Origin: Pyrenochaeta sp. MPI-SDFR-AT-0127
Taxonomy: Eukaryota > Ascomycota > Dothideomycetes > Pleosporales > Cucurbitariaceae
NCBI GenBank assembly: GCA_020747015.1
Contig: JAGTJM010000002.1
Span: 1-64,000, forward strand
Direction: 5' to 3'
DNA length: 64,000 bases
In this document: one piece after another, positions 1 through 12,527 of the stretch
Numbering within the stretch: the stretch's first letter is position 1
How the letters are laid out: each line of letters starts with the position of its first letter
Position numbers and translations under genes: made by a program
The notes under the pieces: generated by a model
The model's database searches: none
What the model was told of the DNA's origin: nothing
What the model saw: only the letters and a program-made list of their open reading frames with translations

Positions 1-37
1 GTTCTCTATAACTGGCTTCGCGTTTTAAAGTGTTACT

Positions 38-3000
38 ATGGCTACATTTTCGTTCCTAGTCCCATGGCCCATAACTCTCTTCTTGCTCACCAGCTACATT
101 TTCTACACCACTAACGCGCAGTACATACAAGATTATCAATGGAAGCAATATAATGGCCAGAACTACCGTACGCTCACCCTCTTTAATACCACCGTCATTG
201 TCTCATACACTAACTTTCTCGGCCATATCATCCAGCCCATTGGCGAAGAGAGAAATCAGACACGCCTCAGCCTGTCCTCATCCCTGCAAACGCTGTTGTT
301 CTCTGGTATAATTGCTATTACATGAAAGCCATATGCCAAAATGCCCAAAATTGGCTTCAGACTGGACGCGCTCAGAATCGAGTGCTTAACAATATATTCA
401 ATAATTTCAATCCAAAGGCGCATATCTTCGGATACGATTTGAATCCGGATGGGACCAGGCGCAGAGGCGATGCGATGTGTCCACGGAACTGGAAGACGGA
501 ACATGAGTGCCCTGAAAAGGTGAATGGTGTTGTTGTTCAGCCGCCAATTATGCCAGACTTCTGGTACTCTACTGGTAGAGAGTTTCTCAATCCTTTGAAC
601 GAGAATGAAATTGCAGCTGAGTATGATATCGATACAAGCAAGCCAATTGGGGATCCCAACAGACTTCAGTAAGCAAAGCAAAGCGCTATTCATTTCAATA
701 CACATAGACATATCTAAGTTTACATCATACAGACTGGCTAAAAGGAGTGGTCGATACTACACTTGCGAAGAGTGGCCACCACGAAGGTTAGTCCATGAGA
801 CTGTTGACTTGATCGTCGAACGGCTGAGAATTGACTGTTATAGTTTCGTAGAAGGCGGAGTTGGAACTGGAACTCAAGGGATCTCGCCCGAAGGCGATGG
901 AGGCAGGGGTAGCACGATATGTGCTCCAATGGCTATGACAAATGGCTGCGCAAAACAAACACTTCCAAAGGACCAAAAAACATGGTCAGAGCAAAGTGAG
1001 TACCTTCAAGTTCTGAAAGGTTCATTGACTCCATTTAACATTCTTCTGCATCACCAATACACCATCGGAGAGAAAAATGAAGTTATGGAAGTATGATTCT
1101 AATATCTTGATGATAGATTGGCAAGGTACTACGCACAGTCAACTCCAAAGTAGCCTTAGGACTCATGCGTTCAAAGAGTTCGGGTTGAGCGGCAATCAAT
1201 TGGACAAAAGAGCAATGATCGTTACTCTGTTGTTTGAAAATGACCCCAGTATGGGCCCTGCTGGATGTAAGTGGTACTGACCAAAACTTCTGGCTGGGAA
1301 CTGACGATGCAATCCTCTTCAAAGACAGATTCGGTGCCGGGCAGGCAAACATCTGGACTGTCGGCGTTAAACCCGCTTCTGCAAAGCGTGACGTGAGCAA
1401 TATGGAGCATTTAAGCGTCGAAGAGAAATTGAAATTCATGGCAAACATCACAATCGACGACGTTAAGTCCTGGGGAGGCAATTCATTTGAGATACATGTC
1501 AATGGCTCATGGTCTGAAACGAAAGCTGCCGCCTCGAATTATGCCGCATCAGGTGGAGAATATGGATTTGGGGCCATTAACGTTGTCGCGAATAGCTCAG
1601 ATTCATTGGTAGCCATGGGAAATGACTCTTTCGGCAACTTTACGCCTAACATAGCCACAGATCAGGCTAGACAGCATTTCCGTTCGCCACGCCCATTGGA
1701 TATCCTTGATGTTGGCACTGCCTATATTCTGGGTAATTTCGAAAACCATGGTAGTGATATGCATGACAATTCCACTATCGCGTTCAATGGCACAAAGTCT
1801 CGTCGTTCTCGCGATACCGCTCCCTACCCACAAGATACACAAGGCCGTCGACTGAGCTGGTCACATGCCAACGGCAGGCATCGAGCACTCCACAAGACTC
1901 ATCGATCCCCAGCCTCTGCAGGCAAGCAAGACGAAAATGGTATAACGACCTTTATGCCACTTCACAAACGTGACGGACCAATACAGTGCGGTCCTGGGTC
2001 ACCTTGTAAGGACGATAGCTGCTGCAGTGCCGAAGGCAAGTGCGGCTTCAAGGTGGCGCACTGCGGCGCTGGCTGTCAGTCTAACTGTCAGGCAAAAGCT
2101 ATGTGCGGCATTGACTCAGCTGACGGAAGCACTTTATGCGCGCTGCGTCTCTGTTGCAGTTACTATGGTTGGTGTGGCACAGAGACGGTGCACTGCCATG
2201 ACCCAGAACCGCAATTTGGCAGGACGCCATGTCAAGAGGGTTATGGATCCTGTAAAATATACGATTCTCCTTCCTGCAATGGAAGGTCGGCTTCATCAGG
2301 ACGCAAAATTGGTTATTATCAAGGATGGAATGTCCGTGAGCGGCAGTGCGATAAGGTGAGCCCGTCTCAGATTAACACCAACGGTCTGACGCACTTATTC
2401 TATTCCTTCGTCTTTTTCGACCCGAATACGTTCCAGATGAAACCTATGAACCCAGCAGATGCAGACCAGTACAGAGAATTTACAGCATTGGCTTCAAATA
2501 CTCTCCAAACTTGGTGTGCCATCGGCGGATGGTCTTTCTCAGATCCTGGCGAAAATCATATGGCCTGGAGCGACATGGTCTCTACAGCTGCAAATAGAGC
2601 GGCGTTCATTAAATCATTGATAGCATTCATGGATACTTATGGATTTCAAGGCGCCGATCTTGACTGGGAGTATCCAGTTGACACAAAGCGTGGTGGACGA
2701 AAGGCGGACGCGGACAACCTTGTCCTCCTTGTTCAGGAAATGCGAGACGCTTTCGGTTCCCGCTTTGGAATATCTCTGACACTAGCTCCTGATTATTGGT
2801 ACTTGCGGGGCTTCAAGCCTAAGGCTATGGAGCCATACCTTGATTTTATGGGTTTCATGGCGTACGATCTTCATGGACCATGGGATACTGATGTAAAGGC
2901 GCTTGGTGAGCGTATCCTACCTTTGATATGTTACAAAACCTGCTGACAGAACTCTTAGGGTCAATCGTCCGACCTCACACAGATATCACAGAAATATACA

Positions 3001-5313
3001 ACAACCTTAAGCCACTATGGTTCGATGGTGTTGATCCTGCCAAAATCAATCTCGGCTTGGCGTATTACGGTCGCACATACAAGCTTGCCGATGCGTCGTG
3101 TGGCACAATGAATCAATGCAAGTTCAGCGGACCCGGAGCTGCTGGAGAATGCACAGCATTTGAAGGAGTGTTATCAAATCGTGAGATTAGAGCTTTGGTT
3201 AATGGAGGAGCCCAACCTTACCTGAACAAAACTGCGATGCTAAAGTACATGAATTACGCTGGCGATAGCTGGGTTGGGTTTGATGACAGCGAAACAATTG
3301 CAATGAAGGAGGATTTTGCCAACTCCATGTGCCTCGGTGGTACGATGATCTGGTCCATCGACTTCGATGCAAGCGTAGGTGGGAGCGGAGGAACCAATGG
3401 CGGCGGATCTGACCTCGTCTGGGTACGTCTAATCTAGGCCTGAGCTGACAGAGGACTCGTACTGACTCTCTATTGTTAAGGTTGACCCTTCGATCTGGAA
3501 CACGGATAAGCCTACCGTGACATGCGCCTTTCCCTGCACGGTAGTACTGCCTCCGTACACAAAGATTACGACTACCACGCAGTACCCTCTCGTTACAGTG
3601 GCAGAGTCTGGCTTCACTACTACAGTTACACGGCCACCAATGACTGTGTCTGTCATCTGGATTTCGACACTGATCATCGGCGGTGGAGACGGACAGGCGA
3701 CAAACTCCAACGGACCTGCTACAGTGACAGCGGGCGTGACATTATACACGACACCAGTGTGGCCTAGCTTTACTATTGTAGATCCCTCAGGCAGGATATT
3801 AACGACGAGTGCACAGGGTTCTCCTCCTCCGTTTCCACCTGAGATCACCTCCGGCATTGGAATTGTCACTTTTGTCTCTGGTCTTCCGCCGCGACCCACG
3901 ACCACGCCTTACTCTACGCCCTGCCCTTTCACCACTGTTGCGGAACTTTGCCCACCCTATATTCAGGACAACAATGACGATGGAGATGACGGTGAGGATG
4001 AAGGTTGTAAAGGCGAAGACTGCGATTCAGGAGGTGGTGGAGGCGGATGCAAACTGGGACTGCTCTGCGATATTTGTATCGGCATCAACTGCATAAAGTG
4101 CTTGGACTTAAGCTGCTTTAGTTGCCGAGGTCCTCTTTGCGAAATCTGCGCCGGATCTAACTGTGTCGGCTGTAAGGGCCCGAAGTGCATGACCTGTCAT
4201 GGTAAAGACTGCAGTGCATGCAGCAAGCCAAAGTGTAAAACCTGCTCAGGGTCAAGCTGCACAACACCAGGAAGCACTTGCGGCTTACAGTGCCCGATTG
4301 GCGGTGGCGGCAGTGATCCACAAGAGGAAGAAATTCACGAGCAGGAGACTAATGAGATCTGCATACCAATCAACTTGCCGGGTGACCCAGAACCAAGCTC
4401 CCCCAGTGGTCCAGAGTCACCTAGCAGTCCTGGAGGCGGATCTGGTTCTGGTAATGGCCAAGCTACACCTGTGCAGTCACCAAACACTTCACAAAACAAG
4501 GTTGCATGCTATAACAACGGCCAAGCTGCATCTAGAAGTAGCCTGGTTCTCGCCGCCGAGCAGTTCTGTATTCAGAACGATGGGATTATTTTCAACAGCC
4601 ATGATTTCAATGCCGTCGAAGTGAATTTTGGTTGGGACGAGCAACATAAGGCCGGATCGAACGTTTTGGTTTACATGGAAACACTGGCCAATTGCAGATG
4701 GACCTTGAACAAGGACGAATGCAACAAACAACTTCTGCAAATCATCGATGGTTGTGACCAGGACACTACCGCGGACAAGCAAGGTGGCGTATTGCTGAAC
4801 AATTGTTTAGCATGGCGTATCGATCCCGAAACCAACAACAACATTGCACCTCCACCTCCAAGTCAGACAGAACCAGAACCTCAACCTCAACCCAATCCAG
4901 ATCAACCAAAGCCTAACGTACCTGAAACCAAGGACGGCCACAAACCGAGGTTCGACATCTATGCGTCTTCAACAACCAGGCCGAATGGTATATCTTGGTG
5001 GGTGCGGCGCTTTGATCAGCTAGCTGTTGCATACTATGAAGACTACAAGATCTGCAATGTAGCTTTTGGCTGGACTGCAGGAAACGTCATTCGCGACGCA
5101 ACTTTGCCAGATTCGATCAAAGGTATCACGAAGGTCTTCGGTGATACGTGCGATTATGTTTCATCCGTCTCACATGAGGGAGCTAAGGATGGTGACAAAA
5201 TCGGAGAACTGAGGTGCAGTCGTTTGGCCTCAGCAATTTGTACAAAATCAAGCAGAGTGACTACGTGTGGTAATACAGATTACCTTCTCAGAGCTACTTG
5301 TACTTGGAATTAA
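38..5313 (+). CDS. Secreted GH18 chitinase with N-terminal NucA/NucB-like region, hevein-type chitin-binding modules and Cys-rich repeats
   Basis: Predicted exons 38-167, 236-668, 733-786, 844-995, 1117-1266, 1325-2905, 2959-3422 and 3481-5313 join in frame to 1598 aa. A signal peptide ends near residue 27 (NAQ). Residues about 60-300 resemble the NucA/NucB DNase fold: an RRR..C stretch, then CEEWPP, then a Gly-rich segment. Residues about 525-595 hold two hevein-like Cys-rich modules. GH18 spans about 634-970; its active-site motif reads QGADLDWE, so the usual first Asp is Gln but the DxDxE core with catalytic Glu755 is kept. Residues about 1177-1248 are a CxxC repeat, followed by Pro/Ser-rich linkers and two C-terminal Cys-containing segments. 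The architecture recalls subgroup C (killer-toxin-like) chitinases, which degrade chitin outside the cell; I see no LysM. The 996-1116 intron is the least certain. If that join is wrong, this may be two adjacent genes. Confidence 0.8.
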
Positions 5314-5727
5314 GCATAGAATATTCGAATGTCGCAAGGCTCCGATAATATAGACCACTTTCTATTATCAGATGGAAGTATTGGAAATAAAACACCTTAA
5401 TTTAAAAGCACAGAATATAGCAATGCAACATATAGGGTCGTAAAGGGCATGGTGACACAATCCATCGTCCGTTGGCAAGGGGACAATCTAGCAACGAGCG
5501 CTCCAGCGATGAAGTTGACTATCGGCGCTATGTCAGGGACCTTATACATGATGATAGGATTAGCACTTTCAGGGCCGAATTGAACTACTACATGGGCAAC
5601 TGTCTGCCCTATTCTCGAAACTAAAGATGCTCGAAAATCATATCGAAAAATTTACTCTATAACTATCACTGCTGCATTTGGTGAATACAAGAGCTAGAAA
5701 CGGCGAAATAAGGCCCCATTTTAGTAT
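5314..5727. other. Chitinase 3' flank and probable decayed HET 5' part
   Basis: No intact ORF. One plus-strand frame from about 5450 reads as plausible coding text for about 50 codons and then meets several stops before joining the HET-like fragment that begins near 5728. I read it as eroded coding sequence rather than a promoter. Confidence 0.3.
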
Positions 5728-6198
5728 GTGACTGGAAGGCCGTGGCTTAGCAACCATTCCTTTACAGCTTGGGAAATTATTGCCCTAGAGTCGGTCGCAG
5801 AATTGGAGCCAGCACCAGCTCCAAACCTGTTTGATAGCCAGACTGGGTGGCACGAACGGTTGAACTTGACCAATCCATATGTCTTGCCAGATCTTCGCAA
5901 ACATGTTCAGTCGCAAGGTGGGTATATTCTCCGAAAGTTGCTACTGGCATCCCGCGCTTATGACGCAACAGATCCAAGAGACCGAATCAATGGTTTGCTT
6001 GGACCATTGAAGCTAGAGCGCTTGGGACTAGATACGGACTCAAAGGTAACAATTGATTCTCAAACAGTTTGCGCTGATTTTGTTCTTAAAAGTACTGCTT
6101 TGCTAATGCAAATGACAACCTTCGAGTTCAAGCAACTTCCGCAGACGGTTCAGGACGCTGTAGTTGGTGCACGTAAATCAGGATTTGAGTACCTTTAG
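5728..6198 (+). pseudogene. HET (heterokaryon incompatibility) domain fragment
   Basis: An ORF of 156 codons contains a stretch around 5935-6010 reading as LLLASRAYDATDPRDRINGLLG. It matches the segment after the HET core in fungal incompatibility proteins, where an Ala-x-Asp-Pro-Arg-Asp-(R/K)-(I/V)-(Y/N)-x-L-L-G motif follows the WxRxW region. The HET core itself and the long C-terminal part are missing, and stops interrupt the frame upstream. HET proteins trigger cell death after fusion of unlike hyphae; this copy is too short to do so and is best called a relic. A short real protein cannot be excluded. Confidence 0.55.
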
Positions 6199-7465
6199 GT
6201 AGATGTATTGTAATTATTCTTCCTGCCCCGTAGATATATGATTGTTGAGATACTGTAGATGCATCATCCAAGATTCTCCCATTGACAAAGCCCGCGGTTC
6301 TTGAATGCATACAATAACCCACAGACATTCTACCTAATGCATCGATGCGCTGCTATAATTAATCCTCTGAAACTAGAGCGGCGTGTATACAGATCTTGAA
6401 ATCACGTGTCGGCGCCCACTAGGCCTGTTGCTCATTCTCCCTGCATGGTTTCTTGAGGCCTAAGTAGCCTATAAACTGACTGCTCTAATTTCTCCACCAC
6501 CTAACTACTCTCACTTGCTTTTCCACAGTCTGGCCTATCTTACCTAATCTTCCACCATTCGATCATAGCCTATCAGGCCCTTCAATAGAAGGGTAATCGA
6601 AAAGGCACAGTCTTGGGTCAAATGTCCGTGTTGGTGGGGTATTCTACACTAAGTGCGGCATATCGTGGCCTTGGCTTTTGCAGCATTTGGGCTATGCGTT
6701 TACAGTCAACCCTGGAAACTACATGGCCTACTTCGTAAATTACTAAATTATACAATAGCATAGCTTAATGGTCTTAATTACACAGCAATAGAAGAGTGGC
6801 TCGAAGAGATATATCGATATTGAACCATGCCAGCTATACGCAAAGTTACAAAGGCAATCAATCTCATGACGACTCGCCTCTCTCGGGGCAAAATTCATCG
6901 TGCTAATGCATGATCTGTCTCCTTGGATAAGCTCACAAATCCCTTTATAAGCTATATTAAAAACATTCGGGCTTTGCTCAATTGTCACGTTGTCGTACTT
7001 GCAAAACATCTCGACAGAGTTTGACAAGTACCGCAAATATTTATTTGATCAATCACACATGTCAACTTCAATGTACATACGTCATAGATATGTGAAACTT
7101 ATTTCTGGTTATTGTCTGTTACGCTTTGGCCTCCACAAACTCCGTAAAAATGTTACCCATTCCATACTTTCAGTTTAACATTGAGTTTCTATAACCACCA
7201 AATGGTGAATAAGATAGATAGTGCGAAATTGGCCTGAATATACGCGACATGGAACATGAGCATGGATCGTTGGGTATGCAGTAAAAATGGGCAGTCGTCA
7301 TGGACCTAATTTGTCTGAGATGATGCTACAGATCTCAGCCCATCGTGATGTAACGGTAGTGAAAATGTCTGGGTTCGAATGTGCTTTTGACACCGATGAT
7401 CAAAGAGGCATTTCCGTCTCGTTTTCTGTATCGCCTGAGACAAAAGTCTAGCGGCATGTCTTAGG
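6199..7465. other. AT-rich non-coding stretch
   Basis: About 1.3 kb with no convincing ORF. The part from 6720 to 7200 is notably AT-rich with many stops in all frames. I see no terminal repeats, so no transposon can be named. It may be further decay of the HET locus. Confidence 0.3.
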
Positions 7466-7763
7466 GTGCATAGCGTCCTATGGAATGCGATACTGCTAGA
7501 AGACACTGGGAAAGCCGGGTGCTGCACATTGTCCATATCGATATACTCTTCGACCAAACATTATAATTTCAGCGTTTCAGCATTCGACATTCCTCCGATT
7601 ATGCAGATACCATCCTGCAACATTACCATTATGCAAAGACTTGCGCATCACGAATATTACTATCCTGATGATGTGAAGATACAACACAATCCTTTCTTCA
7701 TGATGTTGATCCATAACCCCGAAGCTCTGGACCCCGCATATTCTCTTCCTTTTGTTGGCTCCA

Positions 7764-9377
7764 ATGGTACAAAGAAAACAACGCCCAATACTGTCAGCAA
7801 CAAATTTGGTCATGATTTCGCAGCAGTCCACTCAGGTGCAAACTGAGTGTACAATACCTCTGCCAACCCGCGTCTTGGACGATACTGGGGCAACACTAGG
7901 TGCTGAATCACACCAGAGGTTTGGGCTGATTCATTCTAACCCATCCCTTCGCTTAAGTTCTTGTCCCGTGGGAACTTCTCAATTTATCGAGAACTTTGAA
8001 GTGGTTTCTTCAAATCAGTGTATGCAGTCGCAGACTCACGAGGAGCCCCTAATGCTGAGGGCTTGTGTGCCATACCAACAAGTTCGCAAAGCTGAAGTAA
8101 AAAAGAGAGGGAATAGGTCTTGCTTAAGTCAGATTACGTCCATTTTCGGCAACATCCTTTTACCAGTCCGAAGGCCGGTCATTCCGTCACCTCTCGATGT
8201 GGGATCAATGACACCGCTGCATCTTCATCCTCCTTATTCTACTCGTCAGGCTGACGTGCAGTTGGGAGCAACGCCGAAACCCCCTCAAGCAGCTCATGTT
8301 CGATGGCGTCGACAGGAAACTGGAGGCCCCTTTCTGGATACCGTGCAACGGGCGAAGCGGATTGATCTCGGCCATTATCCCGGTGGCACAGCAGATGAAT
8401 ACTTTTTTCCGCCCAACAGGACGAAGCAACTGAGTCCCACAACTTCACATCGCCGGATTCTGCTACCAAACGGGCTTCCGGCCCAGGTAGGCAATACACT
8501 CGATCGGGTTCCTGCACTCCCGCCAACAGTCTTGTGTGTCGAGAATGAATGCGAGCACCTTACTCCTGGGGTTCGCCTTGCCGATGGAGTTGCTCTTCGT
8601 CCTGTGCCACAAGGCGAATTACCAACATCAGGCCTCTCTATGCCTTTCTCAGACCTAGAGTCTCATTCTGGTTCTAGAAGCTTAGTAAATTCTGAGGTTG
8701 AAAATTGCGAATCTAAAGCTGCGTGGTCTAAGCCGCGACGGGCCTCAAAAGCCCCCTTGATTGTCCCTGCCTGCTCCTCATTGCGCGATGAAGATGAGTG
8801 TCTGGGTGATATATCAGAAAAACCTTTGGGGCTTCCACATATGGTACCAGCCGAGCAACGATTGTCTCTCGACGAGTCTTGGGTAGGCCACTCTTGGGTA
8901 GGCCACTCTGTCGCTCGTCATGAAAGCGCAACTGGTGCCATCCAGCCCTGTCGTGGCCCTGACACATGCCGTCGGGGGGTCTCACACTATCCAGTCATTG
9001 AGGATGTCTATCGCATTAAAGCACCTGAATACTGGTCTGCGCTACTCTTTCGCTCCGAAGACAAGGCATGCCTTGCACACCATGTGAATGCGTGGAACGA
9101 CGATGAGCCTATAGATCAATCCCTATTTGCAGGGTTTGACGGCAATTATGAGGAGTCCATGGTGTCCTCAGATATGAGCCAAAATCCTTTCAATTCCACA
9201 GCTTTCGTCCGAGGTACAGTCGTTGGTCTTTCACCGCGACTCGACAACCATGTTGTTCCACACCCAACCCAAGGGGTCTGGGAGTTCGAAAGCGAGAATC
9301 TGGCTGGAGTGGTATCTGCACAACTGTGTCGATGGGAACGGCTCGTGTGTGAAGAGATTGAGACTCGCGAGGCTTGA
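7764..9377 (+). CDS. Orphan ORF, 537 aa, no recognised domain
   Basis: A single open frame from ATG 7764; the same frame extends back to a TTG at 7752 but no further ATG. The protein is polar, rich in Ser, Pro and Arg, with no signal peptide or membrane segment. Residues near the middle contain a perfect 15-bp tandem duplication at 8877-8906, giving SWVGHSWVGHS. An open frame of 126 codons at 7466-7846 overlaps its start in another phase. I tried a GT..AG join between them (7767 to 7823 or 7826) and the phases do not fit. The length favours a real gene, but I recognise no family and the codon choice is unremarkable. It could be a lineage-specific protein or a long chance ORF. Confidence 0.45.
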   Translation: MVQRKQRPILSATNLVMISQQSTQVQTECTIPLPTRVLDDTGATLGAESHQRFGLIHSNPSLRLSSCPVGTSQFIENFEVVSSNQCMQSQTHEEPLMLRACVPYQQVRKAEVKKRGNRSCLSQITSIFGNILLPVRRPVIPSPLDVGSMTPLHLHPPYSTRQADVQLGATPKPPQAAHVRWRRQETGGPFLDTVQRAKRIDLGHYPGGTADEYFFPPNRTKQLSPTTSHRRILLPNGLPAQVGNTLDRVPALPPTVLCVENECEHLTPGVRLADGVALRPVPQGELPTSGLSMPFSDLESHSGSRSLVNSEVENCESKAAWSKPRRASKAPLIVPACSSLRDEDECLGDISEKPLGLPHMVPAEQRLSLDESWVGHSWVGHSVARHESATGAIQPCRGPDTCRRGVSHYPVIEDVYRIKAPEYWSALLFRSEDKACLAHHVNAWNDDEPIDQSLFAGFDGNYEESMVSSDMSQNPFNSTAFVRGTVVGLSPRLDNHVVPHPTQGVWEFESENLAGVVSAQLCRWERLVCEEIETREA

Positions 9378-12300
9378 GTGGTGGAGGACGAGTTCAACTC
9401 CTTCTCATTGAGCTTCTCAGAAAATTCTTTAGTGGTTGGAGCGAGGTTGAGCAGGACGTCAAGTCAGCGGATCAGTAATTGCGCTTCTACCAGTCTCGAA
9501 CTAGTCCATGGTCGAACGTTCTGAGAACATTCGTTACAAGAGCATAGAGTACTCACGTCTTTGAAATCAAATGTTGCGTTTCTAGGCACCCGAGACATGG
9601 AGAAGAGAATTTGTCAAGACGCTTGCCAAGATTCGGAATCCTTTCCTGGATTTTATTGTTGTTGTTCAGTCAATGCTCGCGTAATGTGGGTCCTAGATCG
9701 AGAACCGTATAAAGGCTTAATTCAGAGCAGGAAGGCCAATATATGTGGAGCGTCGCTATAATAAATCCCAGTACTTTTTCCCGTCCAGTCGCATTGCTGG
9801 TGAAACTTCGGGGCGCAGAGTTGGATTGCTTCTTGAAAATATCTAAATGTGCTTAAAACAGATAGTCTGCAATAAAATGCATCAACCCAAACAAATCAAG
9901 TTGTGAAACATGACACCCATATGAGCAGCAAAACAAGTAAGAATACGTATCTCACAGCCACGGGCGTCCCACCGTCCCACGTGACTCGAACAACTATCGT
10001 AGCTCAAGCCCCTTCAAATATTGTGGCATACACCAAGGCTCCGAACCATCTATGCATGACGTCACGCGGCTTTTCAACGTCGCCGAAATCGCCTGTTCTC
10101 GTTGCCACTGATATGCAAATTGATGTCCATCCATTGCCTTTCCGGCATATTCAATTCCCGCTTGGTGCCCAGTATACCAAGCGAAGCAAGCGAGGAAGGC
10201 AGCAGGGTGTTGATCAACAGACTCGTGGATTTCACGGCATTGGAGGCAACACAATGGGCGATCATTGCATCATCATCCTCGCTTGGCTTGCCCTCCAAAA
10301 AAACCCGCCCTGCAGCTCAAACACGCAATTGCAGAACCGTGCGTTTGCGCTTTATCGATCGGCACCCACCCTCGCTCGTAAACTATCGGCGGGGAAACCA
10401 CCGAAACCGTTGTGCATTGCCCACATTGAGCGAGAAGCGCCGAGTGGGAGAAAAAAAAAGGGTTCGATAATCATTGCTTTGAGCGCAGGGGTTTTTTTTT
10501 CGGCGCTTGTGTTTGCGCCGGACGTGAAAACTTGAGGATTGAGAGTCTTCTTTTGTAGAAGGACTTGGACGCCATGCCGCACTATGATTTGCGCGGCCTG
10601 GCATAGTCTTGCATGTGATTGGGTGCGCGACTCAACGTGGAAGAAGTACAACTAAGGCGCTACGAAGTTCGGTTCACACGATGCTTGGGACGATATATTG
10701 TGCTGCTAGATTGATATGGCGTGTTGGTGTCGAAGATGAGAGCTATTCTGAGCTGAGATGGACGTGCTAACCTGGTTCGAGGTTTGGGCGATTCCCATGC
10801 TTTCGGATGCAATTGCGACTTGATTGTCGTGCATATGCCAATGTTGGAGGAATGGTAGTTGACACGGGACAAGCAGGCTCCCAGGGCTCGTTGCATGCAT
10901 TGCGACCAGGGTGGTGCACGACATGCATGCTATAGATGAGGTTGATATTACTCGAGTCGTGAGCATCGCAACAATGCTGTATATCGGGTAATACTGAGCT
11001 AGACACTGCGTAGGTTTACGGCTTCTGCATGGTTTCTTCATACACGAACAGCATGTACGCGTCAAATACGAAGGAACTTGTTGTTTCCGAGCGCTACCCC
11101 AGAGAAAGATAGCCACATCCAAACTTACTGAGATTGTCGTATAATAATTTCAAGACGTCAAGTGTAGAGACTATCAAATGAGCCAACAGATGCGTAGATT
11201 AATGGACAGGCTACAGAGCTGATCCTTGTCAGGTCTGAAGCATTCGGCAGTCGAGTGGGTGAGTCCCGTGGTACAGGGACTCGCCTACCAGCAGCCTAAC
11301 AAATCGCATGAGAAAGCCAAAAATCGCATACCTCCAAGTGGCAGGAATCAGGTGCCGAGCTGCCCCTGTCATTAGTTCACAGCCTCGTCGACGCAAAAGA
11401 AGCCAACCGACAGCCTCAAGCCCTCCGTGACGTGACATGGCACTAAACAGACTTTGGCCAACAGCCACCAGAATCCCGAAAAGAACACCCATAATGCCCT
11501 TCTCAGCTGTCTCGCCGTAACGTCCCAGCCCTATCGACGATCCAGAGCAGTGTCTACTTTGTGTCGCTCTCCCGTCTGTTAGTTTCTCCACCCCAAGTCC
11601 ACTTACAGCTCGTTCCAACCCAGTGTGGCGCTCAGCCAGACCGCCAACGTGTAACCAAAGGATGCCCTGTCACCCCAGTGTCTCGTCCCACTTTCATGCT
11701 TTTCGCGGAGAGCTGAATGCGGGCGCTCCACTAGGGCACAGTAGAGTCGCTTATCGCGCCGACCTGGACACTAAGCAGTCGGGTATGCTGTAGAGGACCA
11801 GACAAGACGCGCGTGCAGATTTTGAAAAGGGTAAGAGCGGCGCAATTGGAGGACCGTGTCGGTCCGGCTAGTATGGGTCGGGGCGCGCGACGAGGCTGAG
11901 ACTTCAGGTATCTAGTACCTCGGACGAGACTTATTCTCTTAGATGGCGGTGTGGTTTGTTTGGGTCGGCGTTGTACCTTGACAAGGGACGAAAAATATTG
12001 CGTGTGCTAAACATTGGTTCTGAGCGCAAAAAGTGGTAACTTAGCCGCTGCACTTGCTCATGGGAGGCATAACGGTTTTACACGAAGACATACTTGGTGC
12101 ACTCTTCAACATGAACGTGGGGTGGTGAGTTCGAAGTGTCATTAATGTTATTGATTGTATGTAGCTATGCGCTGAATGCTTCGAAGGAAATGCAGAAGGG
12201 TATATCGGTGAACTGAATGATCCGTTGGTGACCTTGCCCTCTCATCGCCATGCAATGTGCTGTTGATCCCGAACGCCTGCTATGCCACTGTCGCATTCTG

Positions 12301-12527
12301 CGACATTGAGGATGCCGTGCTGAGAGCCCCAATATGCAATATGCAGAACCATCAAATGCCGTATGAAATATGACCCAAACGAGACGTGTGAAGCAATGTT
12401 ACGGCACGACTATGCCAAGACGAAATGTAACTTCTTTCATTGTGCAGACAAGTGTATCGGGAAGCATGCTACACCGAGACTGTTGAAAGGGAACAACAAA
12501 AGAAAAGCTTTCCAGAAAGTGAGCTGC
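9378..12527. other. 3.1-kb region without a supportable gene
   Basis: Only short overlapping ORFs occur on both strands, none with a domain or splice pattern I trust. The longest are 9903-10535 (+), which is low-complexity and Lys/Ser/Thr-rich, and 11229-11618 (-). There is an A-run near 10451 and a T-run near 10491. The stretch could be long UTR or a non-coding transcript; sequence alone does not say. Confidence 0.3.

Noticed and set aside
256..711. 151-codon minus-strand ORF
   Set aside because: Antisense shadow of the chitinase exons.
7371..7390. TGGGTTCGAAT-like text resembling a tRNA T-loop
   Set aside because: No matching acceptor stem or anticodon arm around it.
9903..10535. 210-codon plus-strand ORF
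   Set aside because: Low-complexity, no domain, homopolymer runs near its end, and no splice partner; likely chance.
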